From: Faecalibacter rhinopitheci
Lineage (GTDB): Bacteria; Bacteroidota; Bacteroidia; Flavobacteriales; Weeksellaceae
NCBI RefSeq assembly: GCF_015234135.1
Contig: NZ_JADGIK010000007.1
Coordinates: 1 to 64,000, forward strand
Direction of reading: 5' to 3'
Length of the DNA stretch: 64,000 nucleotides
A program made the translations under genes and the position numbers. Below are positions 17,964 to 28,577 of this stretch, piece by piece; within the stretch, counting starts at the first letter, position 1, and each line of letters begins with the position of its first letter. The notes under the pieces are model-generated. The model ran no database searches, was not told the DNA's origin, and saw only the letters and a list, made by a program, of their open reading frames with translations.

Positions 17964-17992
17964 TTTTGAATACCATTTTTTGAATATCTTTG
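17964..17992 (+). promoter_or_regulatory. Promoter of the glutamate-synthase-like gene
   Basis: TTTTG at 17964-17968 and TATCTTTG at 17985-17992, a full match to TAnnTTTG with a 16-bp gap. It lies 40 bp before the ATG. Confidence 0.65.
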
Positions 17993-18032
17993 AACTTTAA
18001 ATCGAACTATTATTTATTTTAAGTAAACACTT

Positions 18033-19613
18033 ATGAAAGTTAGACAAGGTTTCGTAATAATATCAATTGTACTTGTTCTTGCGATATTGGGTATTTCATT
18101 TTTTTGGAAAGGAATATTATGGGCATTTATATTCGTAGCTCCTCTTATCTTATTAGGTATAGTGGATATGTCTCAGAAAAGACATGCAATTCGTCGTAAT
18201 TTCCCCGTAATTGGAAACTTTCGATACTTTTTTGAAAGTATTCGTCCAGAAATTATGCAGTATTTTGTGGAAACAGATACGGAAGGAAAACCAATCGACC
18301 GTTTAATGCGCTCTATGGTTTATCGCCGTGCAAAAAATGTAATTGACACAGTACCTTTCGGAACTCAATTAGATGTTTATGAAGCAGGATATGAATGGTT
18401 AAATCATTCAATGTATGCAGGAAAAATCCAACATGCAGATGATCCACGTGTTAAGATTGGAGGTGCTGATTGTAAGCAACCCTACTTGGCAAGTTTATTA
18501 AACATCTCTGCAATGTCATTTGGATCACTAAGTGAAAATGCAGTATTAGCTATGAATAAAGGAGCTAAATTAGGTAATTTCGCTCATAATACAGGTGAAG
18601 GAGGAATTTCTCCATATCACTTAAAACCAGGTGGAGATTTAATTTGGCAAATTGGTACAGGTTATTTTGGATGTCGCGCTGCAGACGGTGGTTTTGACGC
18701 TTCTAAATATATTGAACGTGCTACTTTACCAAATGTTAAAATGATTGAGCTTAAAATTTCTCAAGGTGCTAAACCAGGTCATGGAGGAATTTTACCAGCA
18801 AATAAAAATACACCAGAAATTGCAGCAATTCGTGCTGTAGAGCCTTACACAACTGTAGATTCGCCTCCTTCACACTCTGCGTTTTCTGATGCTGAAGGAA
18901 TGCTACATTTCATCAAACAATTAAGAGAATTATCTGGTGGAAAGCCTGTTGGTTTTAAACTTTGTATTGGTATAAAACAAGAATTTATCGAAATTTGTGA
19001 AGCAATTATCAAAACAGGGATAAAACCAGATTTTATTGCTATTGATGGTGGTGAAGGTGGTACAGGAGCTGCTCCTGTAGAGTTTTCAAACTCATTAGGA
19101 ATGCCTTTATTAGACGGTTTAGCTTTTGCAGTTGATACTTTAAGAGGATATGATCTAAAGAAAGATATACGCGTTATTGCTTCTGGTAAAATTATATCAT
19201 CATTCCATATTGCTCGTGTTATGGCAATTGGTGCTGATTTAGTATATTCTGCTCGTGCTATGATGATGGCTGTTGGATGTATCCAAGCATTACAATGTAA
19301 TACAAATACTTGTCCTGTAGGGGTCGCTACACAAGATCAAGATTTAATGAAAGGTCTAGATGTTGAAGATAAAGCAACTCGTATGTTCAACTTCCATAAA
19401 AAAACAATGCATATTTTATCTGAGTTAATTTCAGCAACTGGAGTTAAATCACATAGAGATTTTAACCGTACACACGTCAACTTACGTGTAGATAATACAA
19501 GAATAGTTTCTTATGATCAATTATATCCAATTGTAGAGGAAGGATCTTATATTGGAAAAGATAAGGTGGAAATCTTAGAGAGCATTAGACAAAGAGGAAT
19601 GGGTGCAAGATAA
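18033..19613 (+). CDS. FMN-binding glutamate synthase family protein
   Basis: 526 aa with two N-terminal hydrophobic segments (residues about 5-45), then the FMN/glutamate-synthase domain of the GltB large subunit. Visible marks are SFGSLSENAVLAMNKGA, HNTGEGGISPYH, KISQGAKPGHGGILPA, IDGGEGGTGAAPVEF and the Cys-rich NTNTCPVGVATQD. No glutaminase domain is present, so it is the stand-alone type, probably membrane-associated. Its substrate is not established. It has its own promoter and terminator. Confidence 0.9.
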   Translation: MKVRQGFVIISIVLVLAILGISFFWKGILWAFIFVAPLILLGIVDMSQKRHAIRRNFPVIGNFRYFFESIRPEIMQYFVETDTEGKPIDRLMRSMVYRRAKNVIDTVPFGTQLDVYEAGYEWLNHSMYAGKIQHADDPRVKIGGADCKQPYLASLLNISAMSFGSLSENAVLAMNKGAKLGNFAHNTGEGGISPYHLKPGGDLIWQIGTGYFGCRAADGGFDASKYIERATLPNVKMIELKISQGAKPGHGGILPANKNTPEIAAIRAVEPYTTVDSPPSHSAFSDAEGMLHFIKQLRELSGGKPVGFKLCIGIKQEFIEICEAIIKTGIKPDFIAIDGGEGGTGAAPVEFSNSLGMPLLDGLAFAVDTLRGYDLKKDIRVIASGKIISSFHIARVMAIGADLVYSARAMMMAVGCIQALQCNTNTCPVGVATQDQDLMKGLDVEDKATRMFNFHKKTMHILSELISATGVKSHRDFNRTHVNLRVDNTRIVSYDQLYPIVEEGSYIGKDKVEILESIRQRGMGAR

Positions 19614-19632
19614 TAACTCAATAATATAAATA

Positions 19633-19666
19633 AAAAAGCGACTTGAATATTCAAGTCGCTTTTTTA
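19633..19666 (+). terminator. Terminator after the glutamate-synthase-like gene
   Basis: Perfect palindromic stem AGCGACTTGAA/TTCAAGTCGCT with A6 before and T6 after. Confidence 0.92.
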
Positions 19667-19704
19667 TTTATATTTACTCTTTAATTAATTACCGCCATTT
19701 TTAG

Positions 19705-20445
19705 ATGAACCGAAAAAACTTTTTTCCTTCAAATCCTTTTCAGGTAATATTACTTCTAATAATTTCATTTGTTTGGATTTTCTTCATTGTACAATTTGAT
19801 CTAAATTATATGATCAAATTTTCATTAGGTTTTAGAACACTTATAGAAACATTTTTATTCTTTATAGGCCCGTTAATGTTTTATTATCTAATTAATAAAT
19901 TTAAAAAGAGAGATACAAATATTTCTTTCCAACAGCCTACTTTATATATATTATTAACCTGTTCTATTGTTGTAATATCAGTTGTTACTCTTTTTGTATC
20001 CATAATTAAATTTTCAGATGGTGATTCAAAATTTTTCAATCCATATACTACAAATAATTTGTGGATGCTAATTGCTATTGGACTTGTAGGCCCTGTGTTT
20101 GAAGAATTAATTTTTAGAGCAATAATACAACGAGGTCTTTTACAGACATTAAAACCGCATTATGCTGTAATTATTAGTTCTATCTTATTTATGTTAGTTC
20201 ATCATCCAAATCAGTATGCATTAGCAATTTGCTTAAGTATATTTTTTGGATTTATTTATTATAAAACTAACAATATAATTTTACCAATTTTACTCCATCT
20301 AATAGCCAATAATTATTCAACATTTATCCAATTTTTACAATATAAATTTGACACTGTAACTATATATTTACCATATGTGATTATAATATTATTGATAGTG
20401 TCAATTTCTATTTGTTTAAAAAAACAAGTATTAAAAAGAATTTAA
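19705..20445 (+). CDS. CPBP family intramembrane metalloprotease
   Basis: 246 aa, very hydrophobic, with about seven or eight membrane spans. It contains the three CAAX-protease/bacteriocin-processing (CPBP) motifs: EELIFRAIIQRG with its paired Glu, an HH pair in LVHHPNQYA, and a final His in LLHLIANN. It should cleave peptides within the membrane. Targets are not predictable from the sequence. It stands alone, and the DNA after it looks like a decayed gene. Confidence 0.88.
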   Translation: MNRKNFFPSNPFQVILLLIISFVWIFFIVQFDLNYMIKFSLGFRTLIETFLFFIGPLMFYYLINKFKKRDTNISFQQPTLYILLTCSIVVISVVTLFVSIIKFSDGDSKFFNPYTTNNLWMLIAIGLVGPVFEELIFRAIIQRGLLQTLKPHYAVIISSILFMLVHHPNQYALAICLSIFFGFIYYKTNNIILPILLHLIANNYSTFIQFLQYKFDTVTIYLPYVIIILLIVSISICLKKQVLKRI

Positions 20446-20533
20446 TTTATCAAACTAATTATCATTCACCCATTTCATGCTGAAGATCCATATAGGTAAT
20501 CCTTCAATCATTTCATTACAGTAAATCATTTGT

Positions 20534-20880
20534 TTACTCATTGTTTAAGAAGAAAAATATGCCTATATATAGAGGAGCTTTATCATTTACTTGTTGTCCT
20601 TTCTCTAAATCTTGTAATTGATTTAAAGAAAAATTATAAATCTTCGATCTTTAATTATTTTCAAAACGTATAAATTTCTTTTGTATTGAAATTATAATAT
20701 TAACTCTGAAAAGTAATTGAATAATTTTTTAAGAAAACCTCTTTAATAGTAGAATTTAGATTTAATACCTCAGAATTTTCGGTATTTGGATGTAATTGAG
20801 CCTCTAGATTATTTACAGAAAATATGGCAAATGACAGATTGAAATGTTTTTCATTTTTGTTTGATTATGATTAAAGATAT
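20534..20880 (-). pseudogene. Decayed coding remnant of an unrecognised gene
   Basis: The 515-bp gap between the CPBP gene and sucB has no intact gene, but its minus strand reads like broken protein in more than one frame. One segment reads NLEAQLHPNTENSEVLNLN then STIKEVFLKNYSITFQS. A second, in another frame and after one stop, reads FIRFENN-stop-RSKIYNFSLNQLQ and ends DKAPLYIGIFFLNNE at 20534. I do not recognise the family. The call rests on the protein-like composition across stops and frame changes. Confidence 0.45.
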
Positions 20881-20911
20881 TAATTAGCAAATCAAAATTT
20901 TAAAAAAATAA

Positions 20912-20940
20912 AAAAGCCGTTCTTTCGAACGGCTTTTAAA
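20912..20940 (-). terminator. Terminator after sucB
   Basis: AAAAGCCGTT/AACGGCTTTT hairpin with loop CTTTCG, followed by a T-rich tail in the minus direction. Confidence 0.9.
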
Positions 20941-20960
20941 TATATGATTATAATGATATA

Positions 20961-22196
20961 TTATAATTCTAATGCTTTTTTAGCATCTCCACCCATTAAT
21001 ACATTTAATGGATCTTCGATCGCTTCTTTTACAGCCACTAAGAAACCAACAGACTCACGTCCATCAATTACACGGTGATCGTAAGATAACGCGATGTACA
21101 TCATAGGAGCGATAACCACTTGACCGTTTTTAGCGATTGGACGCTCAACGATATTGTGCATTCCTAAGATACCTGATTGAGGTGGGTTGATGATTGGTGT
21201 AGACATCATTGATCCAAATACACCACCATTAGTGATTGTAAATGTACCTCCTGTCATTTCATCAACAGAAATTTTACCATCACGTACTTTGATTGCTAAA
21301 TCTTTGATAGATTGCTCAACACCACGGAAAGTTAAGTTTTCTGCATTACGTACAACTGGTACCATTAAACCTTTAGGTCCTGATACTGCAACTGAAACGT
21401 CAGCATAGTCAAATTTAACTTGGTAGTCACCATCGATCATAGAGTTTACGTCTGGATATAACTCTAATGCACGTGTAACAGCTTTTGTGAAGAAAGACAT
21501 AAATCCTAATCCAACACCATGTTTAGCTTTGAATGCATCTTTATATTCGTTACGTAAAGCAAAAATTGCAGACATATCAACTTCGTTGAATGTAGTTAAC
21601 ATTGCAGTTTCATTTTTAACAGAAACTAAACGTTGTGCAATTTTACGACGTAAAGAAGATAATTTTTTCTCTGAAGAAGAACGTGATCCTGAAACTGGCG
21701 CAGTACCCATTGCTGGAGTAAAACGTACAGCATCTTGTTGTGTAATACGTCCGTCGCGTCCTGAACCTACTACTTGAGCAGCATCAACACCTTTCTCGTC
21801 TAAAACTTTTTTAGCAGCTGGTGATGGAGTTCCTGTAGCGTAAGTTGCAGCTGGAGCAGCAGGTGCTGGTGTAGCAACTGGAGCTGGAGCAGCTTTAACT
21901 TCTTCCTTAACCTCAGCTTTAGGTGCTTCAGCAGCTGGAGCAGCGTTTCCTGCAGGTTTTGCAGCAGCAGTATCAATATGACAAACAACTTGCCCTACTT
22001 CTACTACATCTCCTTCTTCAGCTTTTAAGTAGATAATACCTGCTTCTTCAGCTGGTAATTCTAATGTAGCTTTATCTGAATCAACCTCAGCAATAGCTTG
22101 GTCTTTTTCTACGTAATCACCATCTTTAACTAACCAAGTAGCGATTTCTACTTCCGTGATAGACTCCCCTGGTGAAGGGACTTTCATTTCTAACAT
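20961..22196 (-). CDS. sucB: Dihydrolipoyllysine-residue succinyltransferase (E2 of 2-oxoglutarate dehydrogenase)
   Basis: 411-aa core of the 2-oxoglutarate dehydrogenase complex of the TCA cycle, transferring succinyl from E1 to CoA. There is one lipoyl domain (residues 1-75) with the modified Lys in [12 protein letters not shown], then an Ala/Pro-rich linker, a peripheral-subunit-binding domain ([12 protein letters not shown]...[10 protein letters not shown]) and the catalytic acyltransferase domain ending with the active-site His in [12 protein letters not shown]. It lies 16 nt downstream of sucA in one operon. The E3 gene is not here. Confidence 0.95.
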   Translation of the reverse strand: MLEMKVPSPGESITEVEIATWLVKDGDYVEKDQAIAEVDSDKATLELPAEEAGIIYLKAEEGDVVEVGQVVCHIDTAAAKPAGNAAPAAEAPKAEVKEEVKAAPAPVATPAPAAPAATYATGTPSPAAKKVLDEKGVDAAQVVGSGRDGRITQQDAVRFTPAMGTAPVSGSRSSSEKKLSSLRRKIAQRLVSVKNETAMLTTFNEVDMSAIFALRNEYKDAFKAKHGVGLGFMSFFTKAVTRALELYPDVNSMIDGDYQVKFDYADVSVAVSGPKGLMVPVVRNAENLTFRGVEQSIKDLAIKVRDGKISVDEMTGGTFTITNGGVFGSMMSTPIINPPQSGILGMHNIVERPIAKNGQVVIAPMMYIALSYDHRVIDGRESVGFLVAVKEAIEDPLNVLMGGDAKKALEL

Positions 22197-22212
22197 ATCT
22201 ATTAGCTTTATT

Positions 22213-24993
22213 TTATTTGAAAACTTTATTTATAACTTCTTCGTAGATTGCAGCCCATCTTTTGCTAGATCCTGGAGCAGTTGCAGCAGATTCTTTAGGT
22301 GAAACTACATCGAATGGTAACTTACGGAATTTACGTAAAATGTAACTCCATGCTCCCATGTTTTCAGGTTCTTCTTGAGCCCAAATTAACTCTGCTTTTC
22401 CGTATTTAGCAACAATTCCCTCTAAACGTCCTTCTTGGATTGGGTATAATTGCTCAATACGTACAATTGCAGTAGTTGTATCTCCTAACTCTTCACGTTT
22501 TTTTGCTAATTCGTAGTAAATTTTACCAGAACAGAAAACTAATTTCTTCGCTTTTTTAGGATCTACAAAAGTATCTTCAATGATTTCTTGGAAAGATCCT
22601 GTTGTGAAATCTTCTAATGAAGAAACAGCTTGTGCATGACGTAATAATGATTTTGGTGACATTACTACTAATGGCTTACGGTAATCTGTTACTACTTGTC
22701 TTCTTAAAGCGTGGAAGAAGTTAGCTGGAGTTGTGATGTTTGCAACAAACATATTGTTATCTGCAGTTGCTTGTAAGAAACGCTCTAAACGTGCAGAAGA
22801 GTGTTCAGCACCTTGTCCTTCGTATCCGTGAGGCAATAACATTACTAACCCGTTTTGTAATCTCCATTTGTCTTCAGCAGCAGTAATATATTGGTCAATC
22901 ATAATTTGAGCACCATTCATAAAGTCACCAAATTGTGCTTCCCAAATAGTTAATGCTTCAGGGTATGCCATTGCATATCCATAGTCAAAACCTAATACTC
23001 CATATTCAGATAATAAAGAGTTATATGCTCTAAATTTTCCTTGATCTTCAGAAATTGTATTTAATAAAGTAACTTTTTCTTCTGTATCTTCTGTTTTAAT
23101 CACAGCATGACGGTGTGAGAATGTACCACGTTGAACATCTTCTCCAGATAAACGAATATCACGTCCATCTTTTAAGATAGATCCAAACGCTAATGCTTCT
23201 GCTAATCCCCAGTCAATTTTATTCTCTTCAATCATTTTAGCACGACCTTCAACGATACGTGTAATTTTACGAATGAATTTTTTATCAGCAGGGATTGTAG
23301 AGACTGCTTTTGCAATTTCTTTTAATGCTTCCGCATCGTATGCTGTATTTGCTTTTTCAAAAACTTTATCTCCTTCAGCGATGTTAAATTCTTCCCACTC
23401 TTCTGGCATGAAAGGGAATAATTTATTACGTTGAATTTCTTTAGAAGCATTAAAGTTTTCTTCTAATAAAGCTTTAAACTCTTCTTCTTTTTGTTTAACG
23501 ATATCTTCTCCTATTGCTCCTTCTTTTAATAATTTATCTAAATAAATTTTACGAGGATTAGGGTGTTTTGCAATAATATCATATAATTTAGGTTGAGTAA
23601 ACTTAGGCTCATCACCTTCGTTGTGTCCGTACTTACGGTAACCTAATAAATCGATGAATACATCTTGTCCGAACTGCGCACGATAATCAGCAGCAAAACG
23701 GAATGCATGTACTACTGCTTCAGCATCATCTGCATTAACGTGTAATACTGGCGATAAAGTAACTTTCGCAATATCTGTACAATAAGTTGATGAACGAGAG
23801 TCTAAATAATTAGTCGTAAATCCGATTTGGTTATTTACTACTACATGCACAGTACCACCTGTTTTGTACCCTTCTAAAGACATCATTTGTAATACTTCGT
23901 ATACAATTCCTTGTCCAGCTACAGCAGCATCACCATGAATTAAAACAGGTAAGATTTTTGAATAATCTTCGCTATAATCTTTCTCAGCTTTTGCACGAGT
24001 AATTCCTTCTACAACTGCATCTACAGTCTCTAGGTGAGATGGATTTGGTGCTAAATTGATTAAAACTTCTTTCCCATTAGCAGCTTGAATCTTGTTAGTA
24101 GATCCCATGTGATATTTAACATCACCTGCTACTAAGTCCGTATCAAAAGCTTTCCCTTCAAATTCAGAGAAAATCTGAGAATAAGATTTACCAAAAATAT
24201 TAGCTAAAACATTTAAACGTCCACGGTGAGCCATACCAACGATAACCTCTTGTACTCCATGATCTGAAGAACGGTTAATTAAAGTATCTAATCCTGGGAT
24301 TAAAGACTCATTCCCTTCAACAGAAAAACGTTTTTGTCCTACATATTTAGTATTTAAGAAACTTTCGAAAGCAGTTGCTTGGTTTAACTTAAATAAAATT
24401 CTTTCTTTATCCTCTTTAGATAATTTTGGGTGATTCAAGTTTTGGTTTAACCAATTTTGAATCCACTCAATTTTCTGAGGTTCTCTTACATACATGTATT
24501 CAACTCCAATAGAGTCACAATACATTTCTTCTAAATGGTTAATAATCTCTTTTAAAGTGATTGCACCACCAATACCTAAGATTTCCCCTGCAGTAAAAGT
24601 TTGATTTAAATCAGCTTGAGATAAACCGAAGTTTTCTAATGCTAATGTTGGTTCCCACTTTCTACGCTCTCTAACTGGGTTAGTTTTTGTGAATAAATGC
24701 CCGCGTGTACGGTAAGCATTAATCAAATTAATAACCTTAAATTCCTTTTGAACTGAATCAGGAACTTGAGCGACTACTGCCGGATTCACTATTTGCTGCA
24801 CAACCTTCTGCTCTCTAGCAGGTGCTGATGCTACAAATAATGGCTCTCCATCATAAGTTGCGTTTGCGAAATCATACCCTTGGAAAAAAGATTTCCAACT
24901 AGGTTCTACACTATCCGGATATTGGATATACTGGTCATATAAGTCGCCTATAAATTCAATATGAGCGGCGTTTAAAAACGAAAAACGATCCAT
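22213..24993 (-). CDS. sucA: 2-oxoglutarate dehydrogenase E1 component
   Basis: 926 aa, the expected size. Thiamine-diphosphate enzyme that decarboxylates 2-oxoglutarate and succinylates the E2 lipoyl group. The N-terminal E2-binding segment ([17 protein letters not shown]) and [14 protein letters not shown] are visible. The ThDP/Mg region [14 protein letters not shown], the [20 protein letters not shown] segment and [12 protein letters not shown] follow. First gene of the sucAB operon, with a -7-like box about 30 bp upstream. Confidence 0.96.
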   Translation of the reverse strand: MDRFSFLNAAHIEFIGDLYDQYIQYPDSVEPSWKSFFQGYDFANATYDGEPLFVASAPAREQKVVQQIVNPAVVAQVPDSVQKEFKVINLINAYRTRGHLFTKTNPVRERRKWEPTLALENFGLSQADLNQTFTAGEILGIGGAITLKEIINHLEEMYCDSIGVEYMYVREPQKIEWIQNWLNQNLNHPKLSKEDKERILFKLNQATAFESFLNTKYVGQKRFSVEGNESLIPGLDTLINRSSDHGVQEVIVGMAHRGRLNVLANIFGKSYSQIFSEFEGKAFDTDLVAGDVKYHMGSTNKIQAANGKEVLINLAPNPSHLETVDAVVEGITRAKAEKDYSEDYSKILPVLIHGDAAVAGQGIVYEVLQMMSLEGYKTGGTVHVVVNNQIGFTTNYLDSRSSTYCTDIAKVTLSPVLHVNADDAEAVVHAFRFAADYRAQFGQDVFIDLLGYRKYGHNEGDEPKFTQPKLYDIIAKHPNPRKIYLDKLLKEGAIGEDIVKQKEEEFKALLEENFNASKEIQRNKLFPFMPEEWEEFNIAEGDKVFEKANTAYDAEALKEIAKAVSTIPADKKFIRKITRIVEGRAKMIEENKIDWGLAEALAFGSILKDGRDIRLSGEDVQRGTFSHRHAVIKTEDTEEKVTLLNTISEDQGKFRAYNSLLSEYGVLGFDYGYAMAYPEALTIWEAQFGDFMNGAQIMIDQYITAAEDKWRLQNGLVMLLPHGYEGQGAEHSSARLERFLQATADNNMFVANITTPANFFHALRRQVVTDYRKPLVVMSPKSLLRHAQAVSSLEDFTTGSFQEIIEDTFVDPKKAKKLVFCSGKIYYELAKKREELGDTTTAIVRIEQLYPIQEGRLEGIVAKYGKAELIWAQEEPENMGAWSYILRKFRKLPFDVVSPKESAATAPGSSKRWAAIYEEVINKVFK

Positions 24994-25021
24994 AAATTTT
25001 ACTCTCTATGAGATTTAGCTA

Positions 25022-25029
25022 CAAAAATA
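25022..25029 (-). promoter_or_regulatory. -7 box upstream of sucA
   Basis: TATTTTTG on the minus strand matches TAnnTTTG and lies 29 bp before the sucA ATG. No clear -33 TTTG is present at the expected distance. Confidence 0.45.
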
Positions 25030-25112
25030 AACTATTTAAATTTTTAAAAAAAATTACTTCCATCATATTTATCTTATCACGCCATAAAAATATATTATAG
25101 TTAAATATTCTT

Positions 25113-25120
25113 TACATTTG
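25113..25120 (+). promoter_or_regulatory. -7 box of the histidine kinase gene; decides the start codon
   Basis: TACATTTG matches TAnnTTTG. A possible TTG start at 25118 lies inside this box, so transcription would begin after it. This argues for the ATG at 25151. Confidence 0.55.
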
Positions 25121-25150
25121 ATACAAACTTCTAAAAGAATAATATCTTTT

Positions 25151-26305
25151 ATGTATAAATATTTAAGCCATAAAATTTCCAATCAAAGTATTGGTTTTAT
25201 ATTAATCTGTATAATTTTTTCGTTAACACTATGGTTTTCGAATCAAATTGTTTTACGATTAAAAGATGTTGAAAAATCAAAAATTGAAAATTATGCAAAA
25301 TCATTAGAGCTCATAAGTCAGAATGAATATATCGATCCATATACTCAAGATTTCTTATTTAAACTCATCGAAGATAACAATTCAATTCCTGTAATTCTCG
25401 TTGATGAAAATAACACTATAAATTTCACAAAAAATATTGAAGAAAACATACTAAATGACCCAAAAAAACTTGAAAAATATTTAACTGCGCTTAAAAGCGA
25501 GGATTTACACATAGAAGTTGACCTTCCTGATGGCAAAAATCACGTTTATTATACGAATTCTAACCTTTTAAACAACCTAAAACTATACCCAATTATCATA
25601 ATTATTCTTAGTTTGATCTTTTTCCTCTTCACATATTGGTATTTTAAAACGATTAGAGAAACCGAAAAAAGTTATTTATGGGCTGGTATGGCAAAAGAAA
25701 CTGCACATCAAATTGGAACTCCTTTATCATCATTAATGGGTTGGGTTGAACTCTTAAAATTAGAAGAAATTGATCAATCACATGTTGAAGAAATTGAAAA
25801 AGATGTAGAACGTTTAAAGCATATTGCTGAACGATTTTCTAGAATAGGATCTCAAGCAGAATTACAAAATAATGATTTGGTTAATACGACTAAAACAACT
25901 GTTTTATATCTAAGAGAGCGTATAAGTAATGGTATTGAATTGAATTTTCAATCTGAAATAGATGAAATTTATATCAAATTTAATCCTCTTTTATATAGTT
26001 GGGTAATTGAAAATTTAATAAAAAATGCAGCAGACGCAATGCAAAATAAAGGTGTTCTTGATATTTATATTCAAACATTGGGTAATAAAATTATAATATC
26101 TATAGCTGATACAGGACCTGGAATACCTTCTAAATTACAAAAAAAGATATTTGATCCAGGTTTCACGACTAAGAAAAGAGGATGGGGATTAGGATTATCT
26201 CTTGCAAAAAGAATTATTAAAGATTATCATAACGGAAAAATATATGTTGCTGAATCTTCTAAAGAGAAAGGTACCACGTTCAAAATTGAATTAAAAAGGC
26301 AATAA
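25151..26305 (+). CDS. Membrane sensor histidine kinase
   Basis: 384 aa. Two transmembrane helices (about 15-35 and 145-170) enclose a roughly 110-residue extracytoplasmic sensor domain. They are followed by a DHp helix with the phosphoacceptor His in AKETAHQIGTPLSSLMG and an HATPase_c domain with N box NLIKNAADAMQ, G1 DTGPGIPS and G2 GWGLGLSLAKRI. No response regulator or receiver domain is adjacent, so it is an orphan kinase here. Signal unknown. The ATG is chosen because the upstream TTG overlaps the -7 box. Confidence 0.88.
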   Translation: MYKYLSHKISNQSIGFILICIIFSLTLWFSNQIVLRLKDVEKSKIENYAKSLELISQNEYIDPYTQDFLFKLIEDNNSIPVILVDENNTINFTKNIEENILNDPKKLEKYLTALKSEDLHIEVDLPDGKNHVYYTNSNLLNNLKLYPIIIIILSLIFFLFTYWYFKTIRETEKSYLWAGMAKETAHQIGTPLSSLMGWVELLKLEEIDQSHVEEIEKDVERLKHIAERFSRIGSQAELQNNDLVNTTKTTVLYLRERISNGIELNFQSEIDEIYIKFNPLLYSWVIENLIKNAADAMQNKGVLDIYIQTLGNKIIISIADTGPGIPSKLQKKIFDPGFTTKKRGWGLGLSLAKRIIKDYHNGKIYVAESSKEKGTTFKIELKRQ

Positions 26306-26337
26306 AAAAGGCATCTAAATTAGATGCCTTTTTTTAT
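26306..26337. terminator. Bidirectional terminator between the kinase gene and mgtE
   Basis: AAAAGGCATCTAA/TTAGATGCCTTTT stem with A and T runs on both sides, between convergent genes. Confidence 0.92.
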
Positions 26338-26353
26338 AAATATATGTTTATTT

Positions 26354-27709
26354 TTAAAATCCTAAAATTACTTTAGCGATTGTAAAGTATATAAAAACCC
26401 CTAGAATATCGTTACTAGTTGTAATAAATGGCCCTGTTGAAACGGCAGGATCTACACCTCTCCCATTAAGAAATATCGGTATAAATGTTCCTATTATAGC
26501 TGCGTTTACAATTACAGCTACTAATGCTACACATATAGTTAGAGAGACATAATAAGTGGTTCCGAAGATAAAATGTGTTATCAACAAAACAACCAAAGCG
26601 ATTCCTAAACCATTTAGAAGGCCTAATAAAAATTCTTTTCCTAAACGTTTAAAAATCCCTCCTTTAATTGATCCATTTGCCAATCCTTGTACCACGATAG
26701 CAGAGGATTGGATTCCTACATTACCCGCAGAAGATTGGATTAAAGGTACAAACATTAGCAAAATTGTATATTTTTCTAAAGCAGTTTCGAAACCTGACAT
26801 TATAGATGCAGCTCCTAAACCACCTAACATCCCAATCATTAACCATGGCAATCTTGCTTTAGTTAACTTCCAAATGCTATCATCTGAATCTACATTTTGT
26901 GTAATCCCGGCTGCTAATTGGTAATCTTCTTCTGCATTTTCGCGGATTACATCAATTACATCATCAACCGTAATAACACCAACCAAACGCATTAATTCAT
27001 CAACAACAGGAATTTCATATAAATCATATTTAACAATAGCATTAGCAACCTCAACATTTGAAGTATTTATATAAACATATTGAATTTTATCATTATACAC
27101 GTCTCCCACTTTTGTATTTGCAGAAGTTGTTAAAAATTTTTTTAACGATAATGTACCTATTAATACATCTTCATCATCTACTACGTAAATTGAAAATACT
27201 TCTTCAAAATCTTCTGCTTGCTTTCGCATTTGTTTAATAGCAGTTACAACTGACCAGTTTTTATTTACTTTGATCAATTCTTTCCCCATTAAACCTCCGG
27301 CAGTATCCTCATCGTATCGAAGTAACTCAACAATCTCTTTAGCTTGTTCTTTATCTTCAATCTGCGCAATAACTTCAACCTTTTTCCTTTCAGAAAGTTC
27401 ATTAATAATATCAACAGCATCATCTGTATCCATTTCATTAATGACTTCATTTGCAATTTCTTTTGCAGAGAACTTTAATAGTAATTTTTTACGATCTTCT
27501 TCCTCTAACTCTAAAAGAATATCAGCAGATGTTTCGTTTTCTAATAAATTAATTACAAAAGATTGTTCCTTGGTGGATAATTCATCAAACAATTCCGCAA
27601 TATCAGCAGGGTGTAACCCTTCAAGCATTTCTTTAATTGCTTTTGCGTTTTGTTCGTTGATTTTCTCTGACAGAAGGTCAATAAATTCTTTTGTAATTTC
27701 TATATTCAT
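26354..27709 (-). CDS. mgtE: Magnesium transporter MgtE
   Basis: 451 aa with the standard MgtE order: N-terminal superhelical domain (about 1-130, with LHPADIAELFDEL), two CBS domains (about 130-255), a connecting helix and five C-terminal membrane spans with the SSAGNVGIQSSAIVV and ...GVDPAVSTGPFITT pore motifs. The channel imports Mg2+ and is gated by Mg2+ bound at the cytosolic CBS and N domains. The upstream rsmA gene is only 4 nt away, so they form one operon. Confidence 0.94.
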   Translation of the reverse strand: MNIEITKEFIDLLSEKINEQNAKAIKEMLEGLHPADIAELFDELSTKEQSFVINLLENETSADILLELEEEDRKKLLLKFSAKEIANEVINEMDTDDAVDIINELSERKKVEVIAQIEDKEQAKEIVELLRYDEDTAGGLMGKELIKVNKNWSVVTAIKQMRKQAEDFEEVFSIYVVDDEDVLIGTLSLKKFLTTSANTKVGDVYNDKIQYVYINTSNVEVANAIVKYDLYEIPVVDELMRLVGVITVDDVIDVIRENAEEDYQLAAGITQNVDSDDSIWKLTKARLPWLMIGMLGGLGAASIMSGFETALEKYTILLMFVPLIQSSAGNVGIQSSAIVVQGLANGSIKGGIFKRLGKEFLLGLLNGLGIALVVLLITHFIFGTTYYVSLTICVALVAVIVNAAIIGTFIPIFLNGRGVDPAVSTGPFITTSNDILGVFIYFTIAKVILGF

Positions 27710-27713
27710 ATCG

Positions 27714-28481
27714 TTATTGCATCAGTTTAGTTAATTCAATAAAATCTTCTACTGATAATTGTTCAGCGCGCAAATTTAAGAATTCATGTTCGTTTAATTG
27801 CTCAGGAATACCTAATGATTTTAAAGCATTTCGTAAAGTTTTTCTACGTTGACCGAAACCAGCTTTTACAACTTGAAAAAATCTTGATTTTTCAACGCCT
27901 TCAATTTCTGTACGGTATCGTTTCATAATAATTACGCCCGATTTTACTCTTGGTGGAGGTGTAAAAACATGTTCTGGAACAGTAAATAAATATTCGCAGT
28001 GATAATAAGCTTGTGTTAATACAGAAAGTATACCATAATCTTTTGTTCCTTTTTTAGAAGCTATACGTTCTGCCACTTCTTTTTGAAACATTCCGCAAAG
28101 TTCTGGCACCATTTCGCGTTCATCTATTGCTTTAAAAACAATTTGAGAGGATATATTGTAAGGGAAATTACCTAAAATAGCAATTTGTTCATTAAACTTT
28201 TCTGAAAAATCCATTTTCAAAAAATCTTCCGAATGAATCTTAAACCCAGGATAAAATGGTTGATATACTTCTTTTAGATACTCTACAGACTCAGTATCAA
28301 TCTCTACAACTTCAATATTTTTTTTAGCTTCTAAAATATATTTAGTCAATACTCCCATCCCAGGACCAATTTCTAATACGCGATCGTAGCCTTCCCACGT
28401 TAATCCATGAGCAATATCGCGTGCGATGTTTTCGTCATTTAAAAAATGTTGTCCTAAATGTTTTTTTGCTTTTACTTTCAA
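27714..28481 (-). CDS. rsmA: 16S rRNA (adenine1518-N6/adenine1519-N6)-dimethyltransferase
   Basis: 255 aa; dimethylates two adjacent adenines in the 3' hairpin of 16S rRNA (KsgA). Marks are the start [16 protein letters not shown] motif [12 protein letters not shown], the catalytic NFPYNISS motif (NLPY type) and a C-terminal [12 protein letters not shown] segment. The start is TTG, with no ATG available before the conserved KHLGQHFL. Operon with mgtE. Confidence 0.95.
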   Translation of the reverse strand: MKVKAKKHLGQHFLNDENIARDIAHGLTWEGYDRVLEIGPGMGVLTKYILEAKKNIEVVEIDTESVEYLKEVYQPFYPGFKIHSEDFLKMDFSEKFNEQIAILGNFPYNISSQIVFKAIDEREMVPELCGMFQKEVAERIASKKGTKDYGILSVLTQAYYHCEYLFTVPEHVFTPPPRVKSGVIIMKRYRTEIEGVEKSRFFQVVKAGFGQRRKTLRNALKSLGIPEQLNEHEFLNLRAEQLSVEDFIELTKLMQ

Positions 28482-28577
28482 ATTTTTTTAAATTTTATGT
28501 TTTCTTTAACCAATTTCGAACCGTTTATATATGTTTCGAAATAAGTTTTTTTTATCTTAGCCCAAAAATAAGCCCAA

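Noticed and set aside
26556-26924. 122-codon open frame opposite the mgtE membrane domain
   Set aside because: Lys/Pro-rich complement of the MgtE membrane helices, with no independent signal.
27270-27734. 154-codon open frame on the plus strand opposite the mgtE 5' half
   Set aside because: Ser-rich low-complexity translation of the complement of acidic MgtE helices; a shadow of the real gene.
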